NCBI RefSeq assembly: GCF_000423105.1
Contig: NZ_AUHI01000004.1
Location: 418,217-482,216 of the forward strand
DNA length: 64,000 nucleotides
Direction of reading: 5' to 3'
Source: Halalkalibacillus halophilus DSM 18494
GTDB taxonomy: Bacteria; Bacillota; Bacilli; Bacillales; Alkalibacillaceae
Below, one piece after another: positions 32,879 through 42,605 of this stretch. How positions within the stretch are numbered: the first letter of the stretch is position 1; each line of letters opens with the position of its first letter. Both the position numbers and the translations under genes were made by a program. Under the pieces are notes generated by a model. That model was given only the letters and a program-made list of their open reading frames with translations. It made no database searches and was not told the origin of the DNA.

Positions 32879-34171
32879 TTATGGATATAATCTATTTAAC
32901 AATCTTGGGAACGGAATTGATTCACGAATATGCTCAATCCCAGCGATCCAAGCTACTGTACGTTCTAATCCTAAGCCAAACCCTGAGTGTGGGACACTTC
33001 CGTACTCTCTTAATTGCAGATACCACTGATAGGCAGGTCCTTCTAGGTCGTGTTCTTTATAGCGTTGTTTCATTAACTCTAAATCATCAATACGTTCAGA
33101 CCCTCCGATAATCTCACCATATCCTTCAGGGGCAATTAAGTCTGCACATAAAGCAACATTAGGATTTTCGGGATCTGGCTTCATATAGAAAGCCTTTATT
33201 TCTAGTGGGAAATGAGTGATGAACACTGGCTGGTCATAACTTTCTGCGATCGCAGTTTCATGCGGAGCACCAAAATCATCCCCCCATTTAATATCATCAA
33301 AGCCTTCATTATTCAAAAATTCAATTGCTTCGTCATATGTGATTCTCGGAAAAGGAGCTTTAATCTTTTCTAACTGAGAAAGGTCTCTCTCTAATGTATC
33401 TAGTTCTATTTTACAATTCTTAAGTACAGATTGAACAATATAGGCAACATAATTCTCCTGTAATTCTAAACTATCATTATGATCCATGAATGCCATTTCA
33501 GGTTCAATCATCCAAAATTCAATCAAATGTCGACGAGTCTTAGATTTTTCAGCACGGAAGGTTGGTCCAAATGAAAATACTCGTCCTAAAGCCATAGCAG
33601 CAGCTTCCATATATAGCTGGCCACTCTGTGATAGGTAGGCATCTTCTTCAAAGTATTTGGTATGGAAAAGTTCTGTCGTCCCTTCCGCAGATGAGCCAGT
33701 CAATATTGGTGGATCTACTTTAACAAATCCCTCTTTATTGTAGAATTCATACGTAGAACGAATAATTTCATTACGGATTTTCATAATAGCGTGTTGTTTT
33801 TTCGAACGTAACCATAAATGTCTATGATCCATCAAAAATTCAGTACCATGTTCTTTTGGTGTAATTGGATAATCTGTAGCTTCTTGAATAATTTTTACTT
33901 CTGTAACTTGTAGTTCATAACCTAAAGGGCTTCTAGTATCTTCAACAACAGTACCAGTTACATAAACAGATGTTTCTTGGGTTAGTTTTTTGACATCTTC
34001 AAATGAGTCTTCCCCAACTGCAGATCTCACCACGACACCCTGAATAAATCCAGTTCCATCTCGGAGTTGTAAGAATGCAATTTTCCCACTAGAACGCTTG
34101 TTGTGAATCCAGGCTCCGATTGTTACAGTATCATTTACATGTTCATTTACTTTTGAAATTGTTGTTTTCAT
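32879..34171 (-). CDS. asnS: Asparaginyl-tRNA synthetase
   Basis: Charges tRNA-Asn with asparagine. An N-terminal OB-fold anticodon-binding domain (about 1-110) precedes the class II catalytic core. Motif 2 is seen as GPTFRAEKSKTRRHLIEFWM (with the Arg and Glu contacting ATP) and motif 3 as GFGLGLERTVAWI near the C-terminus. Length 430 matches B. subtilis AsnS. GGAGGC precedes the ATG. It follows aspB by 15 bases, so aspartate supply and asparaginyl-tRNA synthesis are co-expressed. Confidence 0.97.
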   Translation of the reverse strand: MKTTISKVNEHVNDTVTIGAWIHNKRSSGKIAFLQLRDGTGFIQGVVVRSAVGEDSFEDVKKLTQETSVYVTGTVVEDTRSPLGYELQVTEVKIIQEATDYPITPKEHGTEFLMDHRHLWLRSKKQHAIMKIRNEIIRSTYEFYNKEGFVKVDPPILTGSSAEGTTELFHTKYFEEDAYLSQSGQLYMEAAAMALGRVFSFGPTFRAEKSKTRRHLIEFWMIEPEMAFMDHNDSLELQENYVAYIVQSVLKNCKIELDTLERDLSQLEKIKAPFPRITYDEAIEFLNNEGFDDIKWGDDFGAPHETAIAESYDQPVFITHFPLEIKAFYMKPDPENPNVALCADLIAPEGYGEIIGGSERIDDLELMKQRYKEHDLEGPAYQWYLQLREYGSVPHSGFGLGLERTVAWIAGIEHIRESIPFPRLLNRLYP

Positions 34172-34186
34172 GAAGTAGTGCCTCCT

Positions 34187-35371
34187 CTATTTCGAATGTT
34201 TCTCTACAAATCTTTTAATTCTTTTCGCTGCTTCTTCTAAATTATCCAAAGATGTTGCATAAGAAAGTCTAATATTATCTTCGGAACCAAATCCTGAACC
34301 AGGGACGACTGCAACTTTTTCTTCTTCTAATAATTGTTTTACCCATTCGTCTACACTGTCAAATGAAGAATGGTTCACTACATTTTTAAAATTAGGAAAC
34401 AAATAAAACGCTCCGTCTGGTTTTACACAACTAACATTAGGAATAGAAGTGATCCAGTTATATAACTTATTCAGCCGTTCTTCAAAGGCAAGCTTCATTT
34501 GTTCTATTTCATTTTCATCATGTGAATACGCTGCAATTGCAGCATATTGAGCAATTGAAGTAGGATTGGATGTTGCATGAGAAGCTAAATTTGTCATTGC
34601 CTTTATAATATTTTCATTTCCTGCTGCATACCCTATTCTCCAGCCTGTCATTGCATGGGATTTACTCACGCCATTAATAATAATTGTAATATCCTTTAAA
34701 TCATCCGAAATGGTGGCAATAGATTGATGCGACTGCTGACCATAAATCAACTTTTCATAAATTTCATCTGAAACAATAAAGATATTATTTTTCAACGCCA
34801 CTTCTCCAAGTGCTTGAAGCTCTTCTTTCGTGTATAACACCCCTGTTGGATTGCTCGGGGAGTTTATAATAACTGCCTTTGTATATGAAGTAATAGAATC
34901 CTCAAGTTGTTCTGGTGTGATTTTGAAGCTATTTTCTTCAGAAGCTTTAACATACACTGGTTGACCTTCTGCAAGTTTAATTTGTTCAGGATAACTCACC
35001 CAATAAGGAACAGGGACAATGACTTCATCCCCTCTATTTAAAAGAACTTGAAACAACGTATATAGAGCGTGTTTTGCTCCAGTTGTTACAATAATTTCGC
35101 TGTTAGTATAAGATAAGTTTTGATCTCTTTCGAACTTCCCTCGAATCGCATTCTTCAATGGAACTAGTCCTCCGGAGGGGGTGTATTTCGTTTGTCCATG
35201 GTCCATTGCTTCTTTTGCGGCATCTAGAATATAAGAAGGAGTGTTAAAATCTGGTTCTCCAGCTCCTAGTCCGATTACATCGTGCCCTTCATCTTTTAAA
35301 GCCTTGGCCTTTGATGTAATCGCTAAAGTACTTGATGGTGTCAGTGATTGTACTCGATCTGCTAATTCCAT
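34187..35371 (-). CDS. aspB: Aspartate aminotransferase (class I, subgroup Ib)
   Basis: Interconverts aspartate and oxaloacetate with glutamate as partner, using pyridoxal phosphate. Visible are GAGEPDFNTP, the PLP-lysine in VSKSHAMTGWRIGYAA (first Lys), SNPTGVLY and RLSYATS with the substrate Arg. The ATG at 35371 has GGAG eight bases upstream. The order ypmB-aspB-asnS-dnaD-nth matches B. subtilis. Confidence 0.95.
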   Translation of the reverse strand: MELADRVQSLTPSSTLAITSKAKALKDEGHDVIGLGAGEPDFNTPSYILDAAKEAMDHGQTKYTPSGGLVPLKNAIRGKFERDQNLSYTNSEIIVTTGAKHALYTLFQVLLNRGDEVIVPVPYWVSYPEQIKLAEGQPVYVKASEENSFKITPEQLEDSITSYTKAVIINSPSNPTGVLYTKEELQALGEVALKNNIFIVSDEIYEKLIYGQQSHQSIATISDDLKDITIIINGVSKSHAMTGWRIGYAAGNENIIKAMTNLASHATSNPTSIAQYAAIAAYSHDENEIEQMKLAFEERLNKLYNWITSIPNVSCVKPDGAFYLFPNFKNVVNHSSFDSVDEWVKQLLEEEKVAVVPGSGFGSEDNIRLSYATSLDNLEEAAKRIKRFVEKHSK

Positions 35372-35389
35372 TGTTACCACTCCTTGAAC

Positions 35390-35935
35390 TTATTTTCTAA
35401 AAGATATTGAATCGTATAGTTCTCCGTTTGAAAAGCGATACGTTTGAAAGAAATAACGATCATTATTTGTATACGTTAATTCCCAAATTACCTGCTCATT
35501 TAATTTTCCTGGTGTGAGCGTTAATAATGTACAATTATCGCAATCACCCTCCCAATTGGAATAAACCTCTTCTTTAGAGACTCCTTCCTCTTGAGAAATC
35601 CAATCTAGTTGATTTGGTTCCAATTCCTGGTCCTCTTCCACCGGAACAAATACATACAATAACGTTTCCCCTTCATAACCTTCTACTACTGTATATGAGT
35701 TTGAACCATTAAAGATATACGTTTCTTCCACCGTATCAATTGGACTATGTTCTAGCGCAAAATTAGCATGTTCCATTTCTCTATCTTGTTTTTCTGCATG
35801 AATGTCATAATAGATATACGAAAATAAAACAATGATCATTGCACCTATTACACCTGCAATAAACAACGTGATTAGAGTCCATTTTCGTAGGTCAATATTT
35901 CTTAAATTCAATGTATTCATCCTTTTGAAAAGCAT
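35390..35935 (-). CDS. ypmB: YpmB-like membrane-anchored protein (DUF5590)
   Basis: About 181 residues: a short basic head, one membrane segment (about 19-42, LITLFIAGVIGAMIIVLF) and an extracytoplasmic domain with PepSY-like repeats (VEETYIFNGSNSYTVVEGYE). This is the organisation of YpmB. Function is unknown. Position next to aspB supports the call. The start is uncertain: an ATG is at 35935, but AAAAGGATG upstream of a TTG eight codons in is an alternative. Confidence 0.78.
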   Translation of the reverse strand: MLFKRMNTLNLRNIDLRKWTLITLFIAGVIGAMIIVLFSYIYYDIHAEKQDREMEHANFALEHSPIDTVEETYIFNGSNSYTVVEGYEGETLLYVFVPVEEDQELEPNQLDWISQEEGVSKEEVYSNWEGDCDNCTLLTLTPGKLNEQVIWELTYTNNDRYFFQTYRFSNGELYDSISFRK

Positions 35936-36008
35936 GGCATCTTATCATTTTCACTATTACATTATAACAAGTTTTGAGTAAAAGTTTAGCAATTCAACAA
36001 AATTAAAT

Positions 36009-36764
36009 TTACTTTTCTTGAAAAATCGTTTCTGAAATCAGTTTTTCAAGGTACAGTTCATAACTGTTTCTTGATATAGCTAAGTGTATCCCTAGCTTCT
36101 CTTTAATAAAGTACCCTTCAATCCAAGACTCCATTAACATTTGATGGATGACTTTGTTGCGTTTGGGATCCTCTGCTACATATACTAAAGCAATTTCTGG
36201 ATTCAGCTGATGAAAAAAATGTTCTCTTAAATCATAATCATGTATATAGGATGGAATATAAATAATATCTGTTGCTTCTTTCATATTATTTGGTAAAGAT
36301 TCATACCAATAAAGTTTCATTTCATTTAAATAAAACATATAATTTCCGGTTTCATTTTCATTTTCTAGAACCATCAACTCAAAGTGGTCTGTGATTGAAA
36401 CTTTTTGGTTGGCATCTATTTGGTTTAAGTTCACATTGGAATTAAGTAATTTACAGCTTTCGGATTGAAATGCTGGAATGTAAATTTGTTTTATATCATA
36501 TTTTTCAATTGTATTTAGTAAGTATTCACATGAAAGGTCATTTACATTTAATAAAATCAATTCATTATTATACATTTTCTGCTGTCTCATATAATGTTCC
36601 AGTTTGGACTCTTGTTCTGGTTTAGGAAGATTAACTAAAATCCTAAGATCATCTTCATGAAAGACAGCTGTATCCTTTTCACCATAGGCATTAAAAATCC
36701 ACTCTTGATCCATTGGAATAGAGTGAGCGAATAGTATTGAAACAATCATAAGCAGCGTCAACAT
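36009..36764 (-). CDS. Exported protein resembling a metal-free ComEC-type MBL domain
   Basis: A 251-residue protein with an N-terminal hydrophobic signal (MLTLLMIVSILFAHSIP). The body follows the strand order of the beta-lactamase-like domain of ComEC: an opening WIFNAYGEKDTAVF (compare the ComEC vGqGDa strand), then NELILLNVNDLSC where ComEC has its HxHxDH metal site, then YDIKQIYIP, and a late ATDIIYIPSYIHDYDLRE and PEIALVYVAED, which mirrors the xHHGS and PxxaiiSvG segments. The histidine ligands are missing. No strong family name is possible; the resemblance is by pattern and unproven. It stands between ypmB and dinG. Confidence 0.6.
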   Translation of the reverse strand: MLTLLMIVSILFAHSIPMDQEWIFNAYGEKDTAVFHEDDLRILVNLPKPEQESKLEHYMRQQKMYNNELILLNVNDLSCEYLLNTIEKYDIKQIYIPAFQSESCKLLNSNVNLNQIDANQKVSITDHFELMVLENENETGNYMFYLNEMKLYWYESLPNNMKEATDIIYIPSYIHDYDLREHFFHQLNPEIALVYVAEDPKRNKVIHQMLMESWIEGYFIKEKLGIHLAISRNSYELYLEKLISETIFQEK

Positions 36765-36818
36765 AGTTGCATTCCCCTTCCTAATTACTTCATTTAGGTT
36801 GCGGAAATCTCTATAGAA

Positions 36819-39488
36819 CTATGTAAGCCATTTTTTTGCATGTGTTAGTAATTCGTCTGTATCTTCATATGAAACAGGTGCTTCAGGCAATGCTTTAATA
36901 AATATTTTTCCATAGTATTTTTCCATGATTCTTTGGTCAAAAATGATAAATAGACCTTGGTCTTTCTCCGAACGAATAATTCTTCCAAACGCTTGTTTGA
37001 AACGATTTATTGCTAATGGTAAAGCTAAATCTTTAAAAACATTTTGATTATTTTGTTCCAAATATTTTCGTTGTGACTGAATATATGGATGATTCGGTGC
37101 TTCAAATGGTAAACGAACTACACATACTACCTTTTTATGATCTCCACGTAAGTCTAGACCTTCCCAGAAAGAATTTGTCCCTAACAAGATGACATGGTCA
37201 TTGTTCTCATAAAATTTCTTAAGTTTTTCTCTACTTCCCGTAGTAATACCTTGAGCAACAATTAGCGAATTTTCTAAAGCCTTAAAACGCTTTAATTGCT
37301 GATAACACTGCTTCAGCATGTCATAAGAAGTAAATAGAATCATCATTTTAGGATGAACTTGTGTAGCAAACTGGTGAATAAAACTGGATACGTGAGAAGT
37401 GAAAACATTAAGATCGTTATTAACTATATCAGGCAAATCACTTGGGATCATTATTCTAGTCTGTTGTTCATAGTTATATGGAGATGGAATTGCGAGCGCT
37501 TTTGTATCTAAAGGCAATCCTACTTTTTCCATAAAAGGTTCAAAGGAATTATTTACTTTTAATGATGCACTTAAGTAAATAAAAGAATTCGATTTCGGGT
37601 ATAGTTGTTCTTGAATGAACTTTGTACCGTTCAATGGTTCCATATGAATAATAGCAGCATTCTTAGCGCCATATTGATCAATCTCCACCCAGCGGATTTT
37701 TTCATCGTCTAAGATAAAAAATGAGGTGAATATATCTTTCGTCTGTTTTAATCTTTTTATCACAAACTGTATTACCATTTCTTCGTAATCACTGCGTGAA
37801 CTTCTATTTAATAATCTTTTAACTACTTCATCTATAGTTAATAGCAGTTCATTAAGACGTTCTTTTATTTCACCTGCAACCATTAAATTTAAATAGGTTT
37901 CATCTAGTAGAAGCTGGACTTTACCTAAATCAGAATAGTGGTCTTCATCACCATGTAAAAATAACACTGCTTGGTGAATGGATCGAAAAAACTCATCTGC
38001 GTTGATTTTTGCTTGTTCATACAGAGTAGAGTCTATATATTTTGATATATCTTGCAATAAATGTACGATAGAAACATAACTTATATATTGTGCATTTTGC
38101 TTTCTAACCACTTGTTCAAACTGATGGGCTTCGTCAATAACAACCTGTTCATAAGTAGGAATACGTTTACCTTCGTACAATTGATTTCCAACTAAAAAGG
38201 CATGATTAACCACTATAATATTTGCTTTTTCTGCCTTATGAAAAGCGTGCAAATAGTAAGAACCATCTTCCTCTAAATCATCAAATGCCTCACAACTTAC
38301 ATACTTCATCACACTTTCATTGCGAGACGGAATTTGTAGCTCATCAAAGTCCCCGGCAATAGTTTCAGTAAGCCATACAATCAAAATTGATAATGTAAGT
38401 GTTACGTCGTAATTTTTTATTTGTTGGTATTGATTCAATAATCTTCTAAGACGTTTCATGTGAACATAATGTTTGGGACTCTTCAAAATTGCAATAGAAG
38501 TAGTCGCTGGTAAATCACTTTGCAATTTCAACCAGTCAGTAGATAATACTTGAGATTGTAATTGAAGTGTATGTGTACTAATGACTACTTTGGAGTCAGA
38601 TGATAGTGAGTGCTTTAAACTGGGTATCAAATATGAAAGTGTTTTACCAAGTCCAGGACCTGCTTCGACAACTAAATTTGCATTATTACTGAAAGCTTGG
38701 TCGATTGCATGAATTAATTCCACTTGACCACTTCGAAACGGTTGATCACCTAAGCTATTCTTTTTCATGACTTCATTTAACACTGTTACGTTTTCAGATG
38801 GGTCTACTTTATGATCATTCTCAGGCATATTTAAATAAGCTAGTCCGTGTTTTATTATGTAAGAATCGTTACTAGGATCTTGTCTTTTCTTCTCCACATA
38901 ATTAGAAAAAATGAACTCCATATCACTGTTGTAATCAGCTACAAGAGGTTCTAAAGCGGTTAGTGTTTCAAATGGTAACATCTCTATACGCTTAAAAACT
39001 TCTTCTAACAATAATGCAGTAACGAAAGCATCCGATAAAGCACGATGCGGAGAAAAATGTTCAATATTCAAATAAGCCGTTATATCTTCCAATTTATAGC
39101 TGTCAGCCGTTGGGAAGAAGATTCGACTTAATTCCACTGTATCAATTAATGGACATTCTAAGCTAAGGTAGCCTAATTTGTGTAATGAGTGATTTAAAAA
39201 TTCATAATCAAATTGTACATGGTGGGCAACAAAATAATGATGTTCAATTAAAGAAAGGATATCAGGGATAATCTCTTCTAATCTTGGGGCGTCTTTTACA
39301 TCTTCATTCGTAATTCCAGTCAATTTAGTTATAAATGAGGGGATTGGCTTAGATGGCTTAACCTTAGAAGAATATTCATTAACAATTTTCTTGCCTTCCA
39401 TTACCACAATGCCGACCTCTATTATTTCAGCATCTTTTTTCACTGCGTTTCCAGTTGTTTCTAGATCAACTACTACAAAACGTTCCAA
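36819..39488 (-). CDS. dinG: DinG-family helicase with N-terminal 3'-5' exonuclease domain
   Basis: 889 residues. A DEDDh exonuclease domain (about 1-165) opens with VVDLETTG and has SDAFVTALLL, followed by an XPD-like superfamily 2 helicase with a P-loop AGPGLGKT (about 275-285), DEAH in VIDEAHQFE and motif VI in FKQAFGRIIRSEKDQG. B. subtilis DinG has the same fusion, where the protein acts as a nuclease and an iron-sulfur cluster is absent; only scattered Cys are seen here. It is downstream of panD in a conserved order. Confidence 0.94.
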   Translation of the reverse strand: MERFVVVDLETTGNAVKKDAEIIEVGIVVMEGKKIVNEYSSKVKPSKPIPSFITKLTGITNEDVKDAPRLEEIIPDILSLIEHHYFVAHHVQFDYEFLNHSLHKLGYLSLECPLIDTVELSRIFFPTADSYKLEDITAYLNIEHFSPHRALSDAFVTALLLEEVFKRIEMLPFETLTALEPLVADYNSDMEFIFSNYVEKKRQDPSNDSYIIKHGLAYLNMPENDHKVDPSENVTVLNEVMKKNSLGDQPFRSGQVELIHAIDQAFSNNANLVVEAGPGLGKTLSYLIPSLKHSLSSDSKVVISTHTLQLQSQVLSTDWLKLQSDLPATTSIAILKSPKHYVHMKRLRRLLNQYQQIKNYDVTLTLSILIVWLTETIAGDFDELQIPSRNESVMKYVSCEAFDDLEEDGSYYLHAFHKAEKANIIVVNHAFLVGNQLYEGKRIPTYEQVVIDEAHQFEQVVRKQNAQYISYVSIVHLLQDISKYIDSTLYEQAKINADEFFRSIHQAVLFLHGDEDHYSDLGKVQLLLDETYLNLMVAGEIKERLNELLLTIDEVVKRLLNRSSRSDYEEMVIQFVIKRLKQTKDIFTSFFILDDEKIRWVEIDQYGAKNAAIIHMEPLNGTKFIQEQLYPKSNSFIYLSASLKVNNSFEPFMEKVGLPLDTKALAIPSPYNYEQQTRIMIPSDLPDIVNNDLNVFTSHVSSFIHQFATQVHPKMMILFTSYDMLKQCYQQLKRFKALENSLIVAQGITTGSREKLKKFYENNDHVILLGTNSFWEGLDLRGDHKKVVCVVRLPFEAPNHPYIQSQRKYLEQNNQNVFKDLALPLAINRFKQAFGRIIRSEKDQGLFIIFDQRIMEKYYGKIFIKALPEAPVSYEDTDELLTHAKKWLT

Positions 39489-39523
39489 ACCACCCCTCCG
39501 TTCTATATACCTTTTTGAATCTT

Positions 39524-39907
39524 CTACATAATTGTAAAAGGGGTTTCTTCTACAATTAACTCTTTTATCGTATTATTCTCACCCATAATTGCGATCTTTG
39601 GTTGATGAGAAACGATCTCTTCTTGCATTAGCTGGGCATACGATACAATGATAACTATATCATCTTTTTGAACTTTTCTTGCAGCTGCACCATTTAAACA
39701 TACTACCCCAGAATGACGTTCACCAGCAATTACATAGGTCTCTAATCGCTCTCCGTTGTTATTATTAACAATCTGAACTTTTTCATGAGGTAATATGCCC
39801 ACTTCATCCAGAATGTGGGCATCTATCGTCACACTTCCAACGTAATTTAAGTTAGCTTCTGTAACCGTTGCCCGGTGTATTTTTGCATTCATCATTGTAC
39901 GAAACAT
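39524..39907 (-). CDS. panD: Aspartate 1-decarboxylase (pyruvoyl enzyme)
   Basis: Makes beta-alanine for pantothenate. The self-cleavage site Gly-Ser is in NYVGSVTID (about residues 24-25), yielding the pyruvoyl group; the family's NGAAARKVQ and HQPKIAIM are present. Length 127 matches. Downstream of panC by four bases; with panB and panC forms the panBCD unit. Cytosolic. Confidence 0.97.
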   Translation of the reverse strand: MFRTMMNAKIHRATVTEANLNYVGSVTIDAHILDEVGILPHEKVQIVNNNNGERLETYVIAGERHSGVVCLNGAAARKVQKDDIVIIVSYAQLMQEEIVSHQPKIAIMGENNTIKELIVEETPFTIM

Positions 39908-39910
39908 GTA

Positions 39911-40786
39911 TTAATTCCGCTCCTTATATATGAAGTCTCCATTAGAATTCAAAATGAAATTATCGATTAAGCGCGCCTTTTTATATTTTACAGCGACCGC
40001 TATTATTATAGCATGATTTTCGGTAATTTCATTAGATAAAGTAGGGTAGGATAGACAATCCACATAATCAATCTGCCCCGTTACATGTTTATTTAAATAA
40101 TCATTTACCGAGCGGATGATTTCATTTCTTTTGAGTCCATGTTCAATCAAACATTTCCTTCCAACATATAAAGCCTTAATTAAGTGAGAAGCCTCTTCTC
40201 TTTCTAATGGCTCAAGGTTTACATTACGACTACTTTTAGCTAATCCGTCCTTTTCTCGTACGGTTGGAACAGGAATAATTTGTATATTGAAATTCAAATC
40301 TTCAACTAATGCTTTCACAACAGCCACTTGCTGAGCATCCTTGAGACCAAAATAAGCATGCGTTGGAGAAACAATATGAAAAAGTTTACTTAGTACAAGT
40401 AAAACACCTTCAAAATGCCCCGGTCTTGTTTTACCACATAATACATTTCCCCTGGATGAAAGAGATAAATCAATGGTTAAGGATGTAGGGTACATCTCTT
40501 TAGAATCTGGATAAAAAATATAATCTACATCATACTGCTTTAGCAATTCTTGATCGCGGGTTATATCCCTCGGGTAGCCATCTAAATCACTCTGTTGGTT
40601 AAATTGCTTGGGATTAACAAATATGCTTACAACCGTAATATCATTGTTTTTATTCGATTCCTCAATCAACTTTAAGTGACCCTCATGTAAATAGCCCATT
40701 GTAGGTACAAAACCTACAGACTTTCCTTCTTGCTGATAGGAATACTTTTCATTATTCATTTGGTCAATTGTTTCAATTATGTTCAT
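39911..40786 (-). CDS. panC: Pantothenate synthetase (pantoate-beta-alanine ligase)
   Basis: Joins pantoate and beta-alanine with ATP. It shows VPTMGYLHEGH (HxGH motif), the ATP site FGLKDAQQ and KSSRNVNL (KMSKS-like). The ATG at 40786 was chosen: GGAGGG lies four bases before it, giving 291 residues. Its start lies inside the last codons of panB, so the two overlap by 14 bases. Followed by panD. Confidence 0.96.
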   Translation of the reverse strand: MNIIETIDQMNNEKYSYQQEGKSVGFVPTMGYLHEGHLKLIEESNKNNDITVVSIFVNPKQFNQQSDLDGYPRDITRDQELLKQYDVDYIFYPDSKEMYPTSLTIDLSLSSRGNVLCGKTRPGHFEGVLLVLSKLFHIVSPTHAYFGLKDAQQVAVVKALVEDLNFNIQIIPVPTVREKDGLAKSSRNVNLEPLEREEASHLIKALYVGRKCLIEHGLKRNEIIRSVNDYLNKHVTGQIDYVDCLSYPTLSNEITENHAIIIAVAVKYKKARLIDNFILNSNGDFIYKERN

Positions 40787-41618
40787 TTTTCCCTCCATAC
40801 AACCGATCAATAACCGCATCATCTATTTTAAATGTATGTTCATCTGCGGGGAATTTTTGGGCTTTCACTTCATTTATATACTGCTCGAGAGCTTCCAATT
40901 GTTTTTTATTTGTATCCATATATGGTTTAACAAATTTAGCTAACCGATCTACCCCATAAGTTAATAGGTCATGGTAAACAAGTACTTGGCCATCACATCC
41001 ATTGCCAGCTCCTATTCCTATTGTTGGAATGGTTAATTCATTGGAAATATAAGCAGCTAATTTAGCTGGGATACATTCTAATACTAAGGCAACCACCCCT
41101 GCTGCTTCCAGTTCTTTAGCGTCTTTAATCAATTGTTGAGCTTGTTCCTCTGATTTACCTTGCACTTTGTAGCCACCCAACACATTGAAACTTTGTGGAG
41201 TTAAACCAATATGACCCACTACCGGAATTCCACTCGTAAGAAAACGTTTAACAGTAGGGATTATTTCAGATCCTCCTTCGAGTTTTAAAGCTTGAGGCTC
41301 TATTGCTTGAAAAATCTTCTTCGCATTGTTAAGAGCTTCTTCTTCACTAACTTGATAAGACATAAAAGGCATATCAACTACAAGGTAAGTATTTGGAGCT
41401 CCCCTTTTTACTGCCTTCCCGTGGTGGATCATGTCTTCAACAGTTACTTTAATAGTTGAATCATACCCTAAAACAACCATACCTAAAGAATCGCCAACTA
41501 ATAAAAAGTCAACTCCTGCTTGCTCAGAAAGCTTTGCTGAAGGGTAATCATAAGCAGTTACCATCGCAAGCTTTTCATTATTTTCTTTTGCCTTAAGTAA
41601 ATTTGTATGTGATAACAT
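40773..41618 (-). CDS. panB: 3-methyl-2-oxobutanoate hydroxymethyltransferase
   Basis: First committed step of pantothenate synthesis, adding a hydroxymethyl from methylenetetrahydrofolate to ketoisovalerate. Signatures: MVTAYDYPSAKLSEQAGVDF, VGDSLGMVVLGYDSTI, the metal-site GHIGLTPQS and GIGAGNGCDGQVLV. The gene lies downstream of birA and overlaps panC. Length 281. Confidence 0.97.
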   Translation of the reverse strand: MLSHTNLLKAKENNEKLAMVTAYDYPSAKLSEQAGVDFLLVGDSLGMVVLGYDSTIKVTVEDMIHHGKAVKRGAPNTYLVVDMPFMSYQVSEEEALNNAKKIFQAIEPQALKLEGGSEIIPTVKRFLTSGIPVVGHIGLTPQSFNVLGGYKVQGKSEEQAQQLIKDAKELEAAGVVALVLECIPAKLAAYISNELTIPTIGIGAGNGCDGQVLVYHDLLTYGVDRLAKFVKPYMDTNKKQLEALEQYINEVKAQKFPADEHTFKIDDAVIDRLYGGKNEHN

Positions 41619-41633
41619 CGACCATCCAACTTT

Positions 41634-42605
41634 CTACCATAGGATTTCTGCAGAATACAGAGTGTGCTCCGTTCCCTGTTCATCTTTCACCCGTAGTGCA
41701 CCATCATTTTGAATCGATAACAATTTAGCTTCCCAAAGTTCATTTGTCTTTATTGTAATCCATTCATCCATTTTATAGGCATAGTTTTCCCAAATTAATT
41801 TTATTGGACCAAAGCCTTTTTCTAGAAACAGTTCATACATTTGCTCAAATTCCTTGGAAATCGTTTGAAAAATATGATTCAAATTAACTTGTTCGCCAGT
41901 AACTTGATAAATAGAAGTCGCTTTCTCTTGCACGGAAGGATGAAAATCATTTATACCTTGGTTCCCATTTAAACCAATTCCTAAAATTATGTAATCGACT
42001 AAATGTTGTTCTGCTTGCATCTCGGTCAATATACCAGCGAGTTTTAAATCACCTACAAAAATGTCATTTGGCCATTTAATTTTGACATCAACCTCATGTT
42101 TGACCAATGCTCTTGCAATTGCTACGGCAGCGACTAAGGTGATTTGTGTTGCATTTTTCGGTTCCAAAGAAGATGGTCTTAAGATCGTACTAAACCATAA
42201 TCCTAATCCAAATGTTGAATCCCAATATCTTTTCAATCGACCTCTACCCATTGTTTGTTCGTTAGCAATCACAACGGTTCCGTGGCTCGCGCCTTCCCTC
42301 GCCAATTCATGAGCAATAGTTTGAGTCGACCCTACTGTCGGTTTATAGTTTATTAAATTACCAAACCAATTTGTGTCTAATCCCCACCTCAGCGCTTGTT
42401 CAGATATGGTGTTTGGCACTTTTATGATTCTGTATCCCTTATTTGTAACTGCTTCCATTTCATAACCGACATTCTTTAGCTCGTTCATGTGCTTCCAAAT
42501 GGCCGAGCGAGAAATATTTAATCTATTAGATAGCTCTTGACCGGAAATGTAGTCTTCTTTATTTGAAAATAAAAGTTCTATGAGTTGTTTTCTTTTGTCT
42601 TCCAT
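41634..42605 (-). CDS. birA: Biotin-protein ligase and biotin operon repressor
   Basis: Attaches biotin to carboxylases and, through its N-terminal helix-turn-helix (about 15-45, LSNRLNISRSAIWKHM), can repress biotin genes. The ligase core has GSTQTIAHEL, GRGRLKRYWDS and KWPNDIFVGDLKLAGIL. The first 60 residues make this the bifunctional type. GGTGAG lies upstream of the ATG, inside the end of cca, which overlaps birA by 28 bases. Confidence 0.95.
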   Translation of the reverse strand: MEDKRKQLIELLFSNKEDYISGQELSNRLNISRSAIWKHMNELKNVGYEMEAVTNKGYRIIKVPNTISEQALRWGLDTNWFGNLINYKPTVGSTQTIAHELAREGASHGTVVIANEQTMGRGRLKRYWDSTFGLGLWFSTILRPSSLEPKNATQITLVAAVAIARALVKHEVDVKIKWPNDIFVGDLKLAGILTEMQAEQHLVDYIILGIGLNGNQGINDFHPSVQEKATSIYQVTGEQVNLNHIFQTISKEFEQMYELFLEKGFGPIKLIWENYAYKMDEWITIKTNELWEAKLLSIQNDGALRVKDEQGTEHTLYSAEILW

